Assembly: GCA_027257055.1 (NCBI GenBank)
Contig: JAPVLO010000518.1
Coordinates: forward strand, 1-64,000
DNA: 64,000 nt
Direction: 5' to 3'
From: Cephalopachus bancanus
Taxonomy: Eukaryota; Chordata; Mammalia; Primates; Tarsiidae
The notes below the pieces were generated by a model. It did no database searches and was not told where the DNA came from. It saw only the letters and a program-made list of their open reading frames with translations. Made by a program: the position numbers and the translations under genes. Below are positions 22,687-33,800 of this stretch, piece after piece; positions within the stretch are counted from its first letter, which is position 1, and every line of letters begins with the position of its first letter.

Positions 22687-22726
22687 AAAGGCTTTTTAGA
22701 GTATCTAGTTCATACTGCTAGAAGGA

Positions 22727-23745
22727 GAAGCCAAAAGAATCTTTTAAAATGTAAAATAGTATACATCCTTCTCCTGTTTAAAGACCCTCCAATGGCCTTT
22801 TCTTCAAAATGTACACACTGGCCAGGCTCATGCCTACAATCCCAGCACTTTGGGAGACTGAGATGAGAGGAATGCCTGAACCCAAGGGTTCAAGACCAGC
22901 TTGGGCAACTTGGCAAGACCTCACCCTTACAATAAATAAAAAAATTAGCCGGGTGTGGTGCCATGCCTGTGGTTCCAGCTACTTACAAGGCTGAGGCAGA
23001 AGGATAGCCTGAACCCAGCAGGTCGAGACTGTGGTGGTCCTGAACATGCCACTGCACTCTAGCCTGGGCGACAGAGTGAGACTCCGGCACAAAAGAAAAA
23101 AAAATGTACATACTGGTCTGGCCTTTAAAGCCCAGAGCTAGGCCACGGATCAGCTCACAGGGTTCCCTGCTCTGCCATTTGGCTGTGCCATCTGACTGTG
23201 GCATGCTCTCGGCCACCGCAGCCACGACCTGCTGGGCTCTGGCGATCCTTCCGCCTCCGCCTTCCAAGTCGCTGGAACTACAGGTGCGCACTACCACGCC
23301 CGGCTAATTTTTTTGATTTATTGTAGAGATGAGGTCTCGCCAAGTTGCCCAGGCGGGTCTCGAACCTGCGGGCTCAAGCAATTCCCTCACCTTGGCCTCC
23401 CAAAGCGCGGGATTACAGGCTGAGCCACCGAGCCCAGCCCTACCTCAGCCTTTCAAGTAGCTGGAACTACAGGTGTGCACCACCACGCCCGGCTAATTTT
23501 ATGATTTGCTGGAAGGCCTCTATGAAAAAACTGGCCTCTCCATTTTTCTATCATATTGTCATGTTTTGATTCTCGTTAGGGCACCTATTATTAGCTGACA
23601 TCTTCCTGTTTATGTCTGTCATCCCCTCTATTAGAACATAAGACCTATGAGAGCAGGAACCTTTTCGTATGGTTCACCGCTATCTTCTCAGGGTTTAGAA
23701 CGGTTCTTGGCATGTCATAGGGACTCAATACATATCTGTTGAATG
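22727..23745 (+). mobile_element. L2 LINE 3' part, split by Alus
   Basis: Pieces: 22727-22816 ('ctgtttaaagaccctccaat'), 23101-23195 ('tggcctttaaagcccagagc') and 23513-23745, ending with the L2 3' signature 'agagcaggaacctttt', 'ggttcttggcatgtcatagg', 'actcaatacatatctgttga'. Confidence 0.72.
22817..23512. mobile_element. Alus in L2: plus copy, minus copy, minus fragment
   Basis: Plus copy 22817-23100 with near-identical flanks aaaatgtacacactgg and aaaatgtacatactgg; minus copy 23196-23437 without its tail end; minus fragment 23438-23512. Confidence 0.85.
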
Positions 23746-23969
23746 ATAAGAGCTGAGTATTGGCTACTTATTTCCTTTAGACAGGACCTATGCTCTTCAG
23801 GACTCCATAGTTCCCATTATTCCCTATTACTTCCCAGTTGAGCTTGCATTGTTAATTTACTTATCTATCTGGCTGACCCCTGTACACATTTGAGTTTTCA
23901 GTCCTTGCTCATAAATGTCACCTTATCTTCAGTATTTTGAGAGCAGAGGTTTTTTGTTGTTGTTTTGTT

Positions 23970-24573
23970 TTCTTTTTTTGAGTTGGATTCTCACTCTGTC
24001 ATCCAGGCCAGAGTGCAGTGGCACACTCATGGCCACTGCAGCCTCCAACTGCTGGGCTCAGGTGATCCTTCCACTTCCACTTCAGCCTTTCAAGTAGCTG
24101 GAACTACAGCTGTGCGCCACCATGCTCAGCTAATTTTTCTTGATATATTGTAGAGATGAGGTCTCACCAAGTTGCCCAGGCTGGTCTCGCACCCCTTAGC
24201 TCAGGCAATCCTCAGCCTCCCAAAGTACTGGGATTACAGGCATGAGCCACTGTGCCCAGCTGAGATTTTTTTTTTTTAGTTGGGGTCTTGCTCTGTTGCC
24301 CAGGCTGGAGTGCAATGCAGTGGCACAATCATAGCTCACTATAGCCTCAACCTCCTGAACTTAGGCCAACCTTTTGCCTTAGCCTCTAGAGTAGCTGGGA
24401 CTACAGGCGCATGCCACCATGCACAGATAATTAAAACAACTTTTTTTTTTTTTTGTAGAGACCAGATCTTGCTATGTTTCCTAGGTTGATCTTGACCGTC
24501 TGGACTCAAGCAATCCTTCCACCTCAGCCTCCCAAAGTGCTGGGATTATAGGCATAAGCCACTGCACCTGGTC
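23970..24573 (-). mobile_element. Two minus-strand Alus of different age
   Basis: Copy 23970-24262 has the window's typical sequence; copy 24265-24573 keeps AluJ-like features ('cataagccactgcacctgg'). Confidence 0.9.
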
Positions 24574-24639
24574 TGAGAGCAGAGCCTTTATATTCTATGT
24601 TTCTTTTCTTCTTTCAATGTCTTGATTATATTAGGAAGA

Positions 24640-24830
24640 GAAGGAATTAACATTCATTAAATATTTCCTACCTGTCAAGCACAAAACTATAATTTAATTT
24701 ATATCCTCACAACAATGTTTTGAACCTGGATATTATTATTTATATCCATTTTTAGATAAGAATACTGAGGCTTAGAGTTGTTCAGACTCATATAGTAATC
24801 AAAAATCTAAGATTGGAGCTCATCTAGACA
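24640..24830 (-). mobile_element. MIR SINE remnant
   Basis: Antisense MIR: 'atcctcacaacaatgttttg', 'catttttagataagaatact', 'gaggcttagagttgttcaga'. Confidence 0.72.
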
Positions 24831-24861
24831 ATATATACCCAGTGTGAAATATCACAAAAGG

Positions 24862-25154
24862 GCTGAGAGTGGTGGCTCACACCTGTAATTCCAGCACTTT
24901 GGGAGGCTGAGGTGAGAAGATTACCTGAGCCCACTTGTTCGAGACCAGCCTGGGCAACTTGGCGAGACCTTGTCTCTACAAAAAAAAATTAGCCTGGTGT
25001 GGTGGTGTGCGCCTGTAGTTCCAGCTTCTTGGAATGATGAGGCTAAGGATTGCCTGAGCCCAGCGGGTCAAGGCTGTGGTGGCTGTGAGTGTGCCACTGC
25101 AATCCAACCTGGGTGACAGAGTGAGACTTCAACTCAAAAAAAAAAAAAAAAAAA
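24862..25154 (+). mobile_element. Alu
   Basis: Full plus-strand copy; host 'atcacaaaaggg' is partly repeated after the tail (tctcacaaaaggg). It marks the left edge of the Alu-free block. Confidence 0.9.
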
Positions 25155-25411
25155 GAAATCTCACAAAAGGGTTGCTCATATCTGGGGAAGAGGTGACTAT
25201 TTCAATTTGCAAAGTGGAGATTGGGCAATTGGATATTTCAGGTCAAGTTTTACTTGAGCAGTTCAGCTATTTATTTAGTTATCAATTTCTTTCCACTGGA
25301 GAATTAGCTTGAGGTATACCTACATTTAGCTAGAAGAGGCTTTGAAGATGTTAACCGTGCCTTCTGCATGAGGGTCTGCTGTTGGCACACATTATGGAAT
25401 CCAAGCAAGGA

Positions 25412-25445
25412 GATTTTCTGAGATAATTACTTATCTCAGAAAATC
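25412..25445. repeat. Perfect 15-base inverted repeat, 4-base loop
   Basis: GATTTTCTGAGATAA, loop ttac, then its exact reverse complement. A further 'ctgagataa' follows at 25445-25453. It can form a hairpin on either strand. Confidence 0.95.
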
Positions 25446-25566
25446 TGAGATAAAACCGTCAGTTGTCACTGGATCACTGGACACTGGATCACTGGACAAA
25501 GACAGAAACAATGCACCAAATGTGTACGACACCATCAAGCATTCTTTTAAGTAACAAAATCTTATT

Positions 25567-25578
25567 TTTATTTTTATT
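25567..25578 (-). terminator. Two adjacent AATAAA signals, likely gene 3' end
   Basis: TTTATT at 25567-25572 and 25573-25578 read AATAAA twice on the minus strand. They lie at the far end of the 3' UTR-like block beginning after the stop codon at 27623. The site is simple AT-rich sequence, so it could be fortuitous. Confidence 0.45.
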
Positions 25579-27622
25579 TTTTTACAGAAATTCGGATATT
25601 CCAACAAATTTCTTTACATTTCCTGGACCTTAAAAAAATTACACACAACTTTTGGACACAATACAACAGAACAGAATGAGAAAGGGAGTCACTTTTTCTG
25701 TTTTTAAAAAAGATAAAAACATACTTCTTATACTTAAGTAACATTTAGTGATTTACATGTGTATTACCTATGTACAAATGGTACATCATCAATGACCCAT
25801 CTTCAGAGCACTGTGGTATGCTAAATTACACTTAGGTTTTATGGCAAAAACTTTTAAAAAACATTTGTATGTAGATAGGAAGTACTTTTTAATCTTTGTT
25901 TACACCACTGTTAGTGATGTAGGACTCCCAGTGAAATTTGTAATTTACATGGATTAGAGAAAGCCAATACCTTCTGTTTTTATTGTATATAATGTAGAGA
26001 GGTACCCCCCTTTCAATGAAAGATGAATTCTTGAAAAGTTGTGTGTAATTAAATTTAGTAAGTAGGGTGTAATGAATGCAGCAGGGAGTGAATACTTAAA
26101 GCAACACATAATCCCCAGAGTGACTAATACTTTAGTTACAGATACTAAGGGTTCCCTTAATTTGGTTCTTTCGGAATCATTTAAAACATAATCCTGTTTA
26201 CGGGGAAAAGATGGCTAGTGCCAGAAACATTTGGCTAAAATAGGTATGTGATTCTAATAGAGGGAAGGTAAGAGAAGTTGACTCTGATCTGTATCAATTC
26301 TCATGTTATCCTCCATTGAATATCCAGTGATATGTGTTAATTTGATCTTAATTCTGAATCTATGAATAAAAGCATTCGATATGTCCATGTTTTCTGCTCA
26401 GGTATGGAACGTGGTTTGGCTTCCACTAAATATCCTTGCATGTACATTTTAGCTTCTGTTCATTCTTGGGCAATTGGCTATTTCAATATTAAATATTTTT
26501 CTGTTGTGGATATTGGCAGGGTGTGTGGTGAGGGTGAGGGTGATGGTGGGGGAAGCCTGGGAGCAAAGGGTTGTTGAAGACAACTGGTGAGTTGCAACTA
26601 CTTTTAGATATCAGCCTACTAAAAAGAATCTGAGTGCTTTTGAAACCAACATTAGTAAATAAAACAGTTACTTATTCCTACTGAGTTTCTTCGACCTGTA
26701 TAAGTATATAGTCATTTATTTCTAAGGCTATTAAATTATTATTTATTTTGTCAGTACCACTTACTATCATTTAGAAATATGTTTAATGAAACGTTTTTTT
26801 AAAACAAAAATAAGTGCCTGTCAGCAAAGGAAATGAAAAAAATATGGATTTCTGATAACATGTATGGCAAAGAAATAGAAAAAAATAGGAGATATTTTAT
26901 ATACTTATTTATAAAGTATATTAAATTCCTATGCATATACTAGGGAGAATTAGAAAAAAGTATTTATTTGATAGTAGCCTATATATTACACGTGAGCATT
27001 CAAGGTGAAAATGAGATTTCTACATTTTTCAGAGTTCCTTGATGCTGTTTCCTGAAAGATAAGGGAAATCTATGTTGCTTGGGAACCTATAATGTAAAGA
27101 TGTACTTCCTGTAATATACAGCTTGATGGCCTAATCGTATATGTCAGAAACACTTTCTCAGTAATAACTTGTACGGACAGATTAAACTGAACACAGACTC
27201 GGTAAAAAGTTTGAAGTGTTACATCTCTTAATAACTGAGTGGTTGTAAATAATTACACAGTGAAATAAATGAATGGTAGAGATAAAGAACCAAAGCTCAC
27301 GACTCCTATGAAAACATTCAGAGGCATTTTCTAAGACGCTTCCTTAATCAATGATGCTTGACCAGCCTCTTGGTTATTGAGATAGGAATAATTTAGAACT
27401 GCCTTTTAAAAAAAATTCTGTTGAACGATTAAAGCTTTTTGTCTTCAGTGTGATTAAAAAAGGACAGTTTACAAACCTCAGTACATATATATTTTACATA
27501 TTAACTCTAGAACATTTATATTCCTCTTCCTTAAAGTATTTCCTGAATGTGATTTTTTTTTCATGAATGTTATCTGATCTCATCCAATGACAGTTTCCAA
27601 TGAGCTGGTGTTCAGTTCATGA
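25579..27622 (-). other. Candidate 3' UTR of an unrecognised minus-strand gene
   Basis: About 2.04 kb of AT-rich, Alu-free sequence between the stop codon of the candidate last exon and tandem AATAAA signals. Its freedom from insertions in such an Alu-dense window suggests constraint or a transcribed exon. Plus-strand open frames here, for example at 26362-26577, show no protein features. Confidence 0.5.
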
Positions 27623-27810
27623 TCATATCTCTTTCTGGAAAATCACTGCCGATCTAGATTTAGAAGGTGCTTTGACAAGTGAATGTTCCACTCTTGCCCA
27701 TACCCATCTCTGTTTTTCCATCTCTCTCAAGCGTCTTTCTTCTTGATGTTGATGTACAAAAGCTGTTATTCGATTTGTTTAGCTGTTATTCGGTTTGTTT
27801 TGTGCTCATT
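27623..27810 (-). CDS. Candidate last coding exon of an unrecognised gene, frame broken by a 20-bp duplication
   Basis: I do not recognise the protein. On the minus strand a pyrimidine-rich run ends TTCTCTAG at 27811, a good splice acceptor. The exon then reads AAT GAG CAC and, if one of two tandem 20-base units (27761-27780, 27781-27800) is ignored, gives 55 residues and a TGA at 27625-27623. The peptide is strikingly protein-like: a charged, helix-prone stretch HQHQEERRLREMEKQRW, then a basic/serine segment APSKSRSAVIFQKEI at the C-terminus, without Alu or L1 sequence. As assembled, both units are present and the frame stops at TAA after 14 codons. The reading in this exon would suit a coiled-coil tail. 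It could be a real tarsier-lineage truncation, an assembly error, or a chance open frame; the upstream exons are not seen in the window. Confidence 0.5.
27761..27800. repeat. 20-bp tandem duplication, two units
   Basis: Units 27761-27780 and 27781-27800 are identical except for one A/G difference. Twenty is not a multiple of three, so it shifts the candidate exon's frame. Confidence 0.95.
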
Positions 27811-27890
27811 CTAGAGAATATTGGCTTAGCAGAACTGCAGAAAGGGGAGGGAGGAGAGAGAGAAAGGGTAGGGGGAAGAGAAAAAATGCA
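27811..27890 (-). promoter_or_regulatory. Candidate polypyrimidine tract and splice acceptor
   Basis: The plus strand at 27839-27888 is nearly all purine, so the minus strand is a long pyrimidine run. It holds two possible acceptors: CTTTCTGCAG ending at plus 27836 and TTCTCTAG at 27811. Only the second keeps the protein-like frame open, because the first exposes in-frame stops. Confidence 0.5.
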
Positions 27891-29070
27891 TTATTTTCTG
27901 TCTGCAAGATTTTTGTGCACAATACTTGTCATGGAAAAGCCATGTGAACAAAAGGTTCAAATGAACTTTGAATTTGTTACCAAAGAGGACTGAAAAGTTT
28001 GCGGTTTTGTCTTTAAACCCACAGCAGAGTCTTCGCAGGAGGAGGAACGTGCATAGCCCTTCTATCTGGGCCAAGATTACAGGCTGCTTTGAAGGAGTAA
28101 GGAAGAGCGTGGAAGGATCCCAAACATCATTGACTCTTTTGCCTGGCTAGCATGGAGAAATGTCTCACTTAGGTGTTTTCTGCTTCGTCCCAAGTTTTAT
28201 TTATTTTATATGCAATATTGCGCAAAAGATGCTACTATACAGATGAATCACTTACAATTCAATCACCTTGACACACCAATTATTTTCTTCCCATGTTTCT
28301 TTCCACTTCTTATCTAAATGTGCACTTATTGGCTGCATAATACTCCATTTCATTCTCATTCCTTCCCACTCCATGCTCAGTATTTCATTCTCAACTATTT
28401 CACTATCGTCAGATTATAAAGGTAGGTTTTTGACTTCTTTGTTATCATCAATAATTAACGTCTTTGCATAGAAAGACCTATTTGTTCTTTAACTTTCTTC
28501 TTTAGGACAAATTTTCAGGAGACGATGCTTTTCCTTTTTTCCAATAGATTAGGGACTGTGCCCATATCAACACAACTGGACCACAAACAGTATGATCAAC
28601 TCTATTCTTTAAATGATTAGCATAGATATTGGCACTGTTAACCAGGGCTTATGGGTATCTTATGTATTGTGAGGGTGGGCATCTAGCTAGTAATGATGTG
28701 GCACATTTGGGTCGAAAGGAAACAGTCTTTTAGGTTTTGCCTCAGAGGACACTTTTAACTCAAGGTAAGATCATGGTTTCTGAATCTGTGCTACAGAAAC
28801 CTCTGAAAGATTCTGTTGTTGTTGTTTTCAGTATTTCCCCCTTGTTTTCCAACACACTTTAAAAAGTCTTATGTACATTATGATTTTAATGAACTTCTCT
28901 CAGCGAGAGAACTCATGGTTATTTTAATGTACCCAGACTACACAGGGGATAATTGAAATGTGATCACGCCGTAATGATGATTAGTCTATAATGATTTTCT
29001 GAGATTGAGTCATGCTGGCAGAGGCCCTACAGAAAGGAATGTTTTCTTCAGATATTATTAAAAGCAACAT
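27891..29070. other. Alu-free unique block, candidate intron
   Basis: Upstream (minus-strand) of the candidate exon. The piece 28300-28545 ('ggctgcataatactccattt', 'ctttaggacaaattttcagg') looks like an old antisense L1; the rest is unique. Around 28940-29010 there are several TAAT cores. Confidence 0.4.
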
Positions 29071-29072
29071 AA

Positions 29073-29657
<585 letters not shown>

Positions 29658-29828
29658 GGGAACAGAAGCAATCCATGAACACAGTGCCATGAACCTTGAG
29701 TGGACTTGGGTCAGCTGTCATGGAGGTGCTCCTGCTAAATGAAACCCAAAGTCGGGTTTGTGGTCTGTGCTTCCACCATGCTAGCCTTCTTCTCTCTAAA
29801 TATTTTTCTATTTAAAATCTGTAAAGTT

Positions 29829-30224
29829 AACTGGACGTGGTGGTTCATGTCTGTAATCTCAGCACTTTGGGAGGTTAAGATGAGACAAGCCTGGGAAACT
29901 TGGTAGGACCTCGTCTCTACAATAAATCAAAAAAATTAGCTGAGTGTGGTGGCTCATGCTTATAATCCCAGCACTTTGGGAGGAGGAGATGAGAGGATTG
30001 CCTGAGCCCACAGGTTTGAGACCAGCCTGGGCAACTTGGAGAGACCTCGTCTCTACAATAAATAAAAAAAATTAGCCGGACATGGTGGTGTGCACCTCTA
30101 GTTCAAGCCACTTGGAAGGTTGAGGCTGAAGGATCGCCTGAGTCCTGCAGGTCAAGGCTGCAGTGGCCGTGAGTGTGCCACTGCACTCCAGCCTGGGCGA
30201 CAGTGAGACTCTAAGTCAAAAAAA
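29829..30224 (+). mobile_element. Trimeric Alu
   Basis: Left arm (internally deleted), a second left arm, then a right arm, about 396 bases, all inside one duplication aaaatctgtaaagtt (29814-29828 and 30225-30239). One duplication around all three arms argues for a single insertion of a trimeric element. Confidence 0.85.
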
Positions 30225-30504
30225 AAAATCTGTAAAGTTGACTGTCTGAGTTTTCCAGTAAGATCATGAAAGGTGCTAGCTGGGGAGGGGCTTGCAAACA
30301 CATGAAAGAGAATCCTGAAATGGGTGTTGCAAAGGGACTGAGCACATGGGGGAGAGGGGTAGCATATGAAAGGACCCAGGGCTATATGTGTGTGGGGGAC
30401 AGGGAAGAGGGTAATTCTCACTTTCTTGAGGTTCTCAAATAAATACACTCTTTATTTCATGATAGAAGAGCCTGCTGGATAATAGCCAAGCCATGGAATC
30501 AATG

Positions 30505-30597
30505 CAAGTAAGTGCCCATTAACAGTGGACCGGATAAACAAAAGGAATATACATAACTATGGAATACTATGCACCCATAAAAAGAATGAAATCTTCA
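30505..30597 (+). mobile_element. L1 ORF2 end remnant
   Basis: 'agtgcccattaacagtggac', 'aaggaatatacataactatg', 'gaatactatgcacccataaa': sense L1 near the ORF2 C-terminus, interrupted by the fold-back Alu that follows. Confidence 0.75.
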
Positions 30598-30838
30598 GCC
30601 GGGTGCAGTGGCTCAAGCTGTAATCCCAGCACTTTGAGAGGCTGGGATGAGAGAATTGCCCGAGTCCAGGGGTTCAAGACCAGGCATGTGCCACCATGTC
30701 TGGCTAATTTTTAAATTTATTGTAGAGACACAGTCTACCAAGTTGGCCAGGCTGGTCTAGAACCCCTGGATTCAGGCAATCCTCTCGCCTCAGCCTCCCA
30801 AAGTGCTGGGATTACAGGCTTGAGCCACCGCGTCTGGC
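30598..30838. mobile_element. Fold-back Alu (plus half joined to minus half)
   Basis: 30598-30682 is the start of a plus-strand Alu left arm; at 'caagacca|ggcatgtg' it switches to a minus-strand Alu (30683-30838) ending in the complement of the same left arm. The ends are inverted repeats of about 80 bases. Confidence 0.85.
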
Positions 30839-31430
30839 CTCAAGTATCTAATTTAAGAAGTAAAAATGTAAGTACCTACAAAAAAAAGAAAAAGAAAAAA
30901 GAAAAGAAAAGTCTGCTTGAGTGTAGGTCCTTTGTTGGTGTCCATGAACCAGAGACTCCCTGTTTCTCTCTCCTTGGCTCTAAACTGCCTGATTAGGCTT
31001 TATGACATCACAGAATGTAGGAAAAGTACGAGATTGCCAAGAAGGAAGCACAGTATCAAATGCTGCATCCCAGGGTGTGGGAGACCTGTTCTCGGTGAGC
31101 TGGAAAAGGAGCAGCAAGTTTTGGAATGACTTTAGGTCAGACTCCAGAGCACTGACACCCATATGTGGAAGGAGAAGGTAGCTTGCTGCAGTGTAGACAT
31201 CTCCCTGGGAAGATCCTGAGCTCTCTTGTAGGAAGGGAACATCTGTGGCCAATGTCACAAGGGTTTCTTCTTTACCTTCCACCATCTGGGGTCCACAGCC
31301 CAGGACTGACCAGGACAGGTCATTCATTCATCAACACCCTTCTTGGATCTGCTCTGGTCTTGAGTCACCTGTAGCCCCCCCATGGCCAAATCCCTCACTG
31401 GATCCCTCACTGTAATCTCACCGTGGATTA
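30839..31430. other. Unclassified stretch with A-rich start
   Basis: An A/AAAG-rich run at 30880-30911, then about 500 bases with overlapping open frames on both strands (for example minus 30980-31327). No start context, domain or splice structure supports them. Confidence 0.4.
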
Positions 31431-31448
31431 GTCAACCCTTCCTTCTTC

Positions 31449-31747
31449 TTCTTCTTCTTTTTTTTTTTTTGAATCAGAGTCTCATTCTGTCACCTAGGCT
31501 GGAGTGCAATGGCACACTCATGGCCACCACAGTCTTGACCTGCTGGGCTCAGGCAATCCTTCCACTTCAGCCTTCCAAGGAGCTGAAACTACAGGTGTGT
31601 GCCACCACACCCAGATAATCTTAAAAAAGAATTTATTGTAGAGACGAGGTCTCCCTAAGTTGCCCAGGCTGGTCTTGAACCCCTGGGCTCAGGCAATCCT
31701 CTCAGTCTCCCAAAGCGTTGAGATGACAGGTGTGAGCCACTGCGCCC
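31449..31747 (-). mobile_element. Alu
   Basis: Minus copy flanked by agtcaacccttccttctt (about 31429-31446 and 31748-31765), with a CTT-rich microsatellite beside its poly-T. Confidence 0.92.
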
Positions 31748-31765
31748 AGTCAACCCTTCCTTCTT

Positions 31766-33106
31766 AAAACTCTCTTCTATTGTCAACACTGGGACTATAC
31801 TCCCTCCAACCCCCACAATATAAATGGCGAGCAGGGGATTAAAGAGTAAATGGAAAAATGAAAGTGCGAAGCCAGTGAACCAGGTCTGGACTAGGGTGAG
31901 ACAAGTGGGGTGCACAGGGTATACAATGAAAGAGGCTCACTTGCAGGGTCACACAAGTGTAGGGGGAACGCTTCCTTAATGTTTGCACTCTAGGCACTCA
32001 GTTTGTCTCATCCTAGCCTCAGCCCTGCTCACTATGAGACCTGCTGGGAAGGTTTGCTTGGGTTTAAGTCACTTGGACACTGCTACCAGTGTGTATTTTT
32101 TCTTCCTACTGCAGGGCATCAGTTTGCAACAGAAACCCCAGGGCCTACGAGAGTTGCTAGCCTAAATAAGAATAACCAGGGTATTTGTTCCACTGGTTAT
32201 CAGAACACAAACACTCCCCATAGAATAGGAAAATACTTTGCTAGGGAGTAAAGTTAGAGCGCTATTACAATGACTTAGACGGCATGCTCAATGAAGCACT
32301 TTCTACCTGCAGGCTTGGCAAGGTCTAGCTCTTCAAACAGATTTGTGAAGAGAGTAGGTGGAAGGGAATAAAAGACAGGAGTTTCCCCTCCAGAGGTGCT
32401 GTCACTCCTTCAGTCTTAAAACTGTGAGACACCAGGACAATTTGCAGAATTCAGTAGAAACATTGGTGTGGCTGTAATTGCTGCCTTGTAAAACGTTCTG
32501 TTCTTTTTAAAACTTTTGCTAACATTTCCCATGCATGGGGGATGTTGCCTATCATGAGAGGCAATTTAAAAGATGTCATATTCTCCCAGGTTTGTACAGA
32601 GCAGGAATGAATAAGTAAGTCATTCAGTGCTGCTTTGGATCTTTGCTCACTTGGGTTTGTCCTTGTAATATGTCATGGGCTCTGAGTTGCCCACGTTTCA
32701 TTTCCAAGGGGCTCTTTGCAAATCCTTTTTGAAACTGTCATTTGAATCACTGCTCACGAGAACAGCATTTATAATGGTCACATTGTCCAGACTATCTAAA
32801 TGCCACTTGGTTGAATTTTCTATGTGGTGTTTACAGACTTTAAGAGGTCTGCTATGGCTGGTTTTTGCTGATAGCTCCTATCTGACCTATTCGATTGGGG
32901 TCTGGAGCCCCCACAGTCAGGATAGCTGGGGGCAGGCACTGTCTGAGAGAGAAAAAGGCTTGATGGGAGCAGCCAAGCTTTTGGCAGAATGGCTAGCTGA
33001 AGCTCTTTTGTGAAAAAGAGTACGGGAGGAATTCCAGGCCACTACACCCACCTCCAACAAGTACTCCTGACTTCCTTTATCTCTGGGAGGTGGAATACAG
33101 CCCTCT
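31766..33106. other. Unique stretch, nothing recognised
   Basis: About 1.3 kb without Alu. The open frame at 32675-33013 (112 codons) shows no recognisable domain. Otherwise AT-balanced sequence without clear signals. Confidence 0.45.
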
Positions 33107-33123
33107 AGAAAGATTATCTTATC

Positions 33124-33316
33124 GACTGATGGTAGCAGGAAACTATGGGGGTGTTAGGGAGGGGCAGGGAGGGGCAGGGAGGTGAGATTAATGGTAGTCA
33201 ATATCTGTCTGGGGAAGGGGGGGCACAACTCATCAATAAGGGTATCTGCACAATAAATATTTGTGTACCTAACACTTGACTGCACCACACAATTTTAAAA
33301 TAAAAAAATATAAAAA
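33124..33316 (+). mobile_element. L1-like 3' end, copy 1 (lineage-specific family?)
   Basis: 5'-truncated element: G-rich run (33149-33182), 'tatctgtctgggga', 'ctcatcaataagggtatctg', A-rich tail. Perfect 17-base duplication agaaagattatcttatc at 33107-33123 and 33317-33333. The G-rich tract plus a short A/T-rich end resembles an L1 3' UTR. Confidence 0.8.
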
Positions 33317-33486
33317 AGAAAGATTATCTTATCATCTGTGTCCTCAGGTGCTCTCCATGGGCGGGGGAGGAGCAACAGTGGATGTGACAGATTGATGATG
33401 ACTGCAGAGTCTGTCATTTTTCCCTTTTAGAGGTGGTATCTATGTTCCCTTCCCCTTGAATCTGAGCTTTAAGAGCCTTGGCTCAC

Positions 33487-33610
33487 ATTTCTTTCTTCCC
33501 TTTCCTCCCCTTCCCTCTCCCCCTCCCCTCTCCACCCTCCCCCACACCTCCTTCCTCTCCTTCCTTCCTTCCTTCCTTCCTTCCTTCCTTCCTTCCTTCC
33601 TTCCTTCCTG
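33487..33610 (+). repeat. Pyrimidine tract ending in (TTCC)n
   Basis: About 120 bases nearly all C/T; the last 50 are uninterrupted TTCC repeats (about 33558-33608). Confidence 0.95.
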
Positions 33611-33800
33611 GCTCAGGCAATCCTTCCTTGTCAACCTTCCACAGGTGTGTGCCACCACACCCAGCTCATTTTTTTCATTTATTGTAGAGATGAGGTCTCT
33701 CCAAGTTGCCTAGGCTGGTCATAAACCTCTGGGCTCAGGCAATTCTTTGGCCTCCACCTCCCAAAGTGCTGGGATTACAGACGTGAATCCCTGCGCCTGG
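33611..33800 (-). mobile_element. Alu truncated at the (TTCC)n tract
   Basis: Starts at 'ggctcaggcaatccttcc' with most of the right arm missing; the microsatellite sits where the right arm and tail would be. Confidence 0.85.

Noticed and set aside
27837..27890. Splice acceptor CTTTCTGCAG ending at plus 27836
   Set aside because: From this acceptor the frame that matches the protein-like tail contains stops, so TTCTCTAG at 27811 is preferred, though non-coding use remains possible.
32675..33013. 112-codon plus frame in unique DNA
   Set aside because: No domain, splice site or composition support; a frame of this length can occur by chance in 64 kb.
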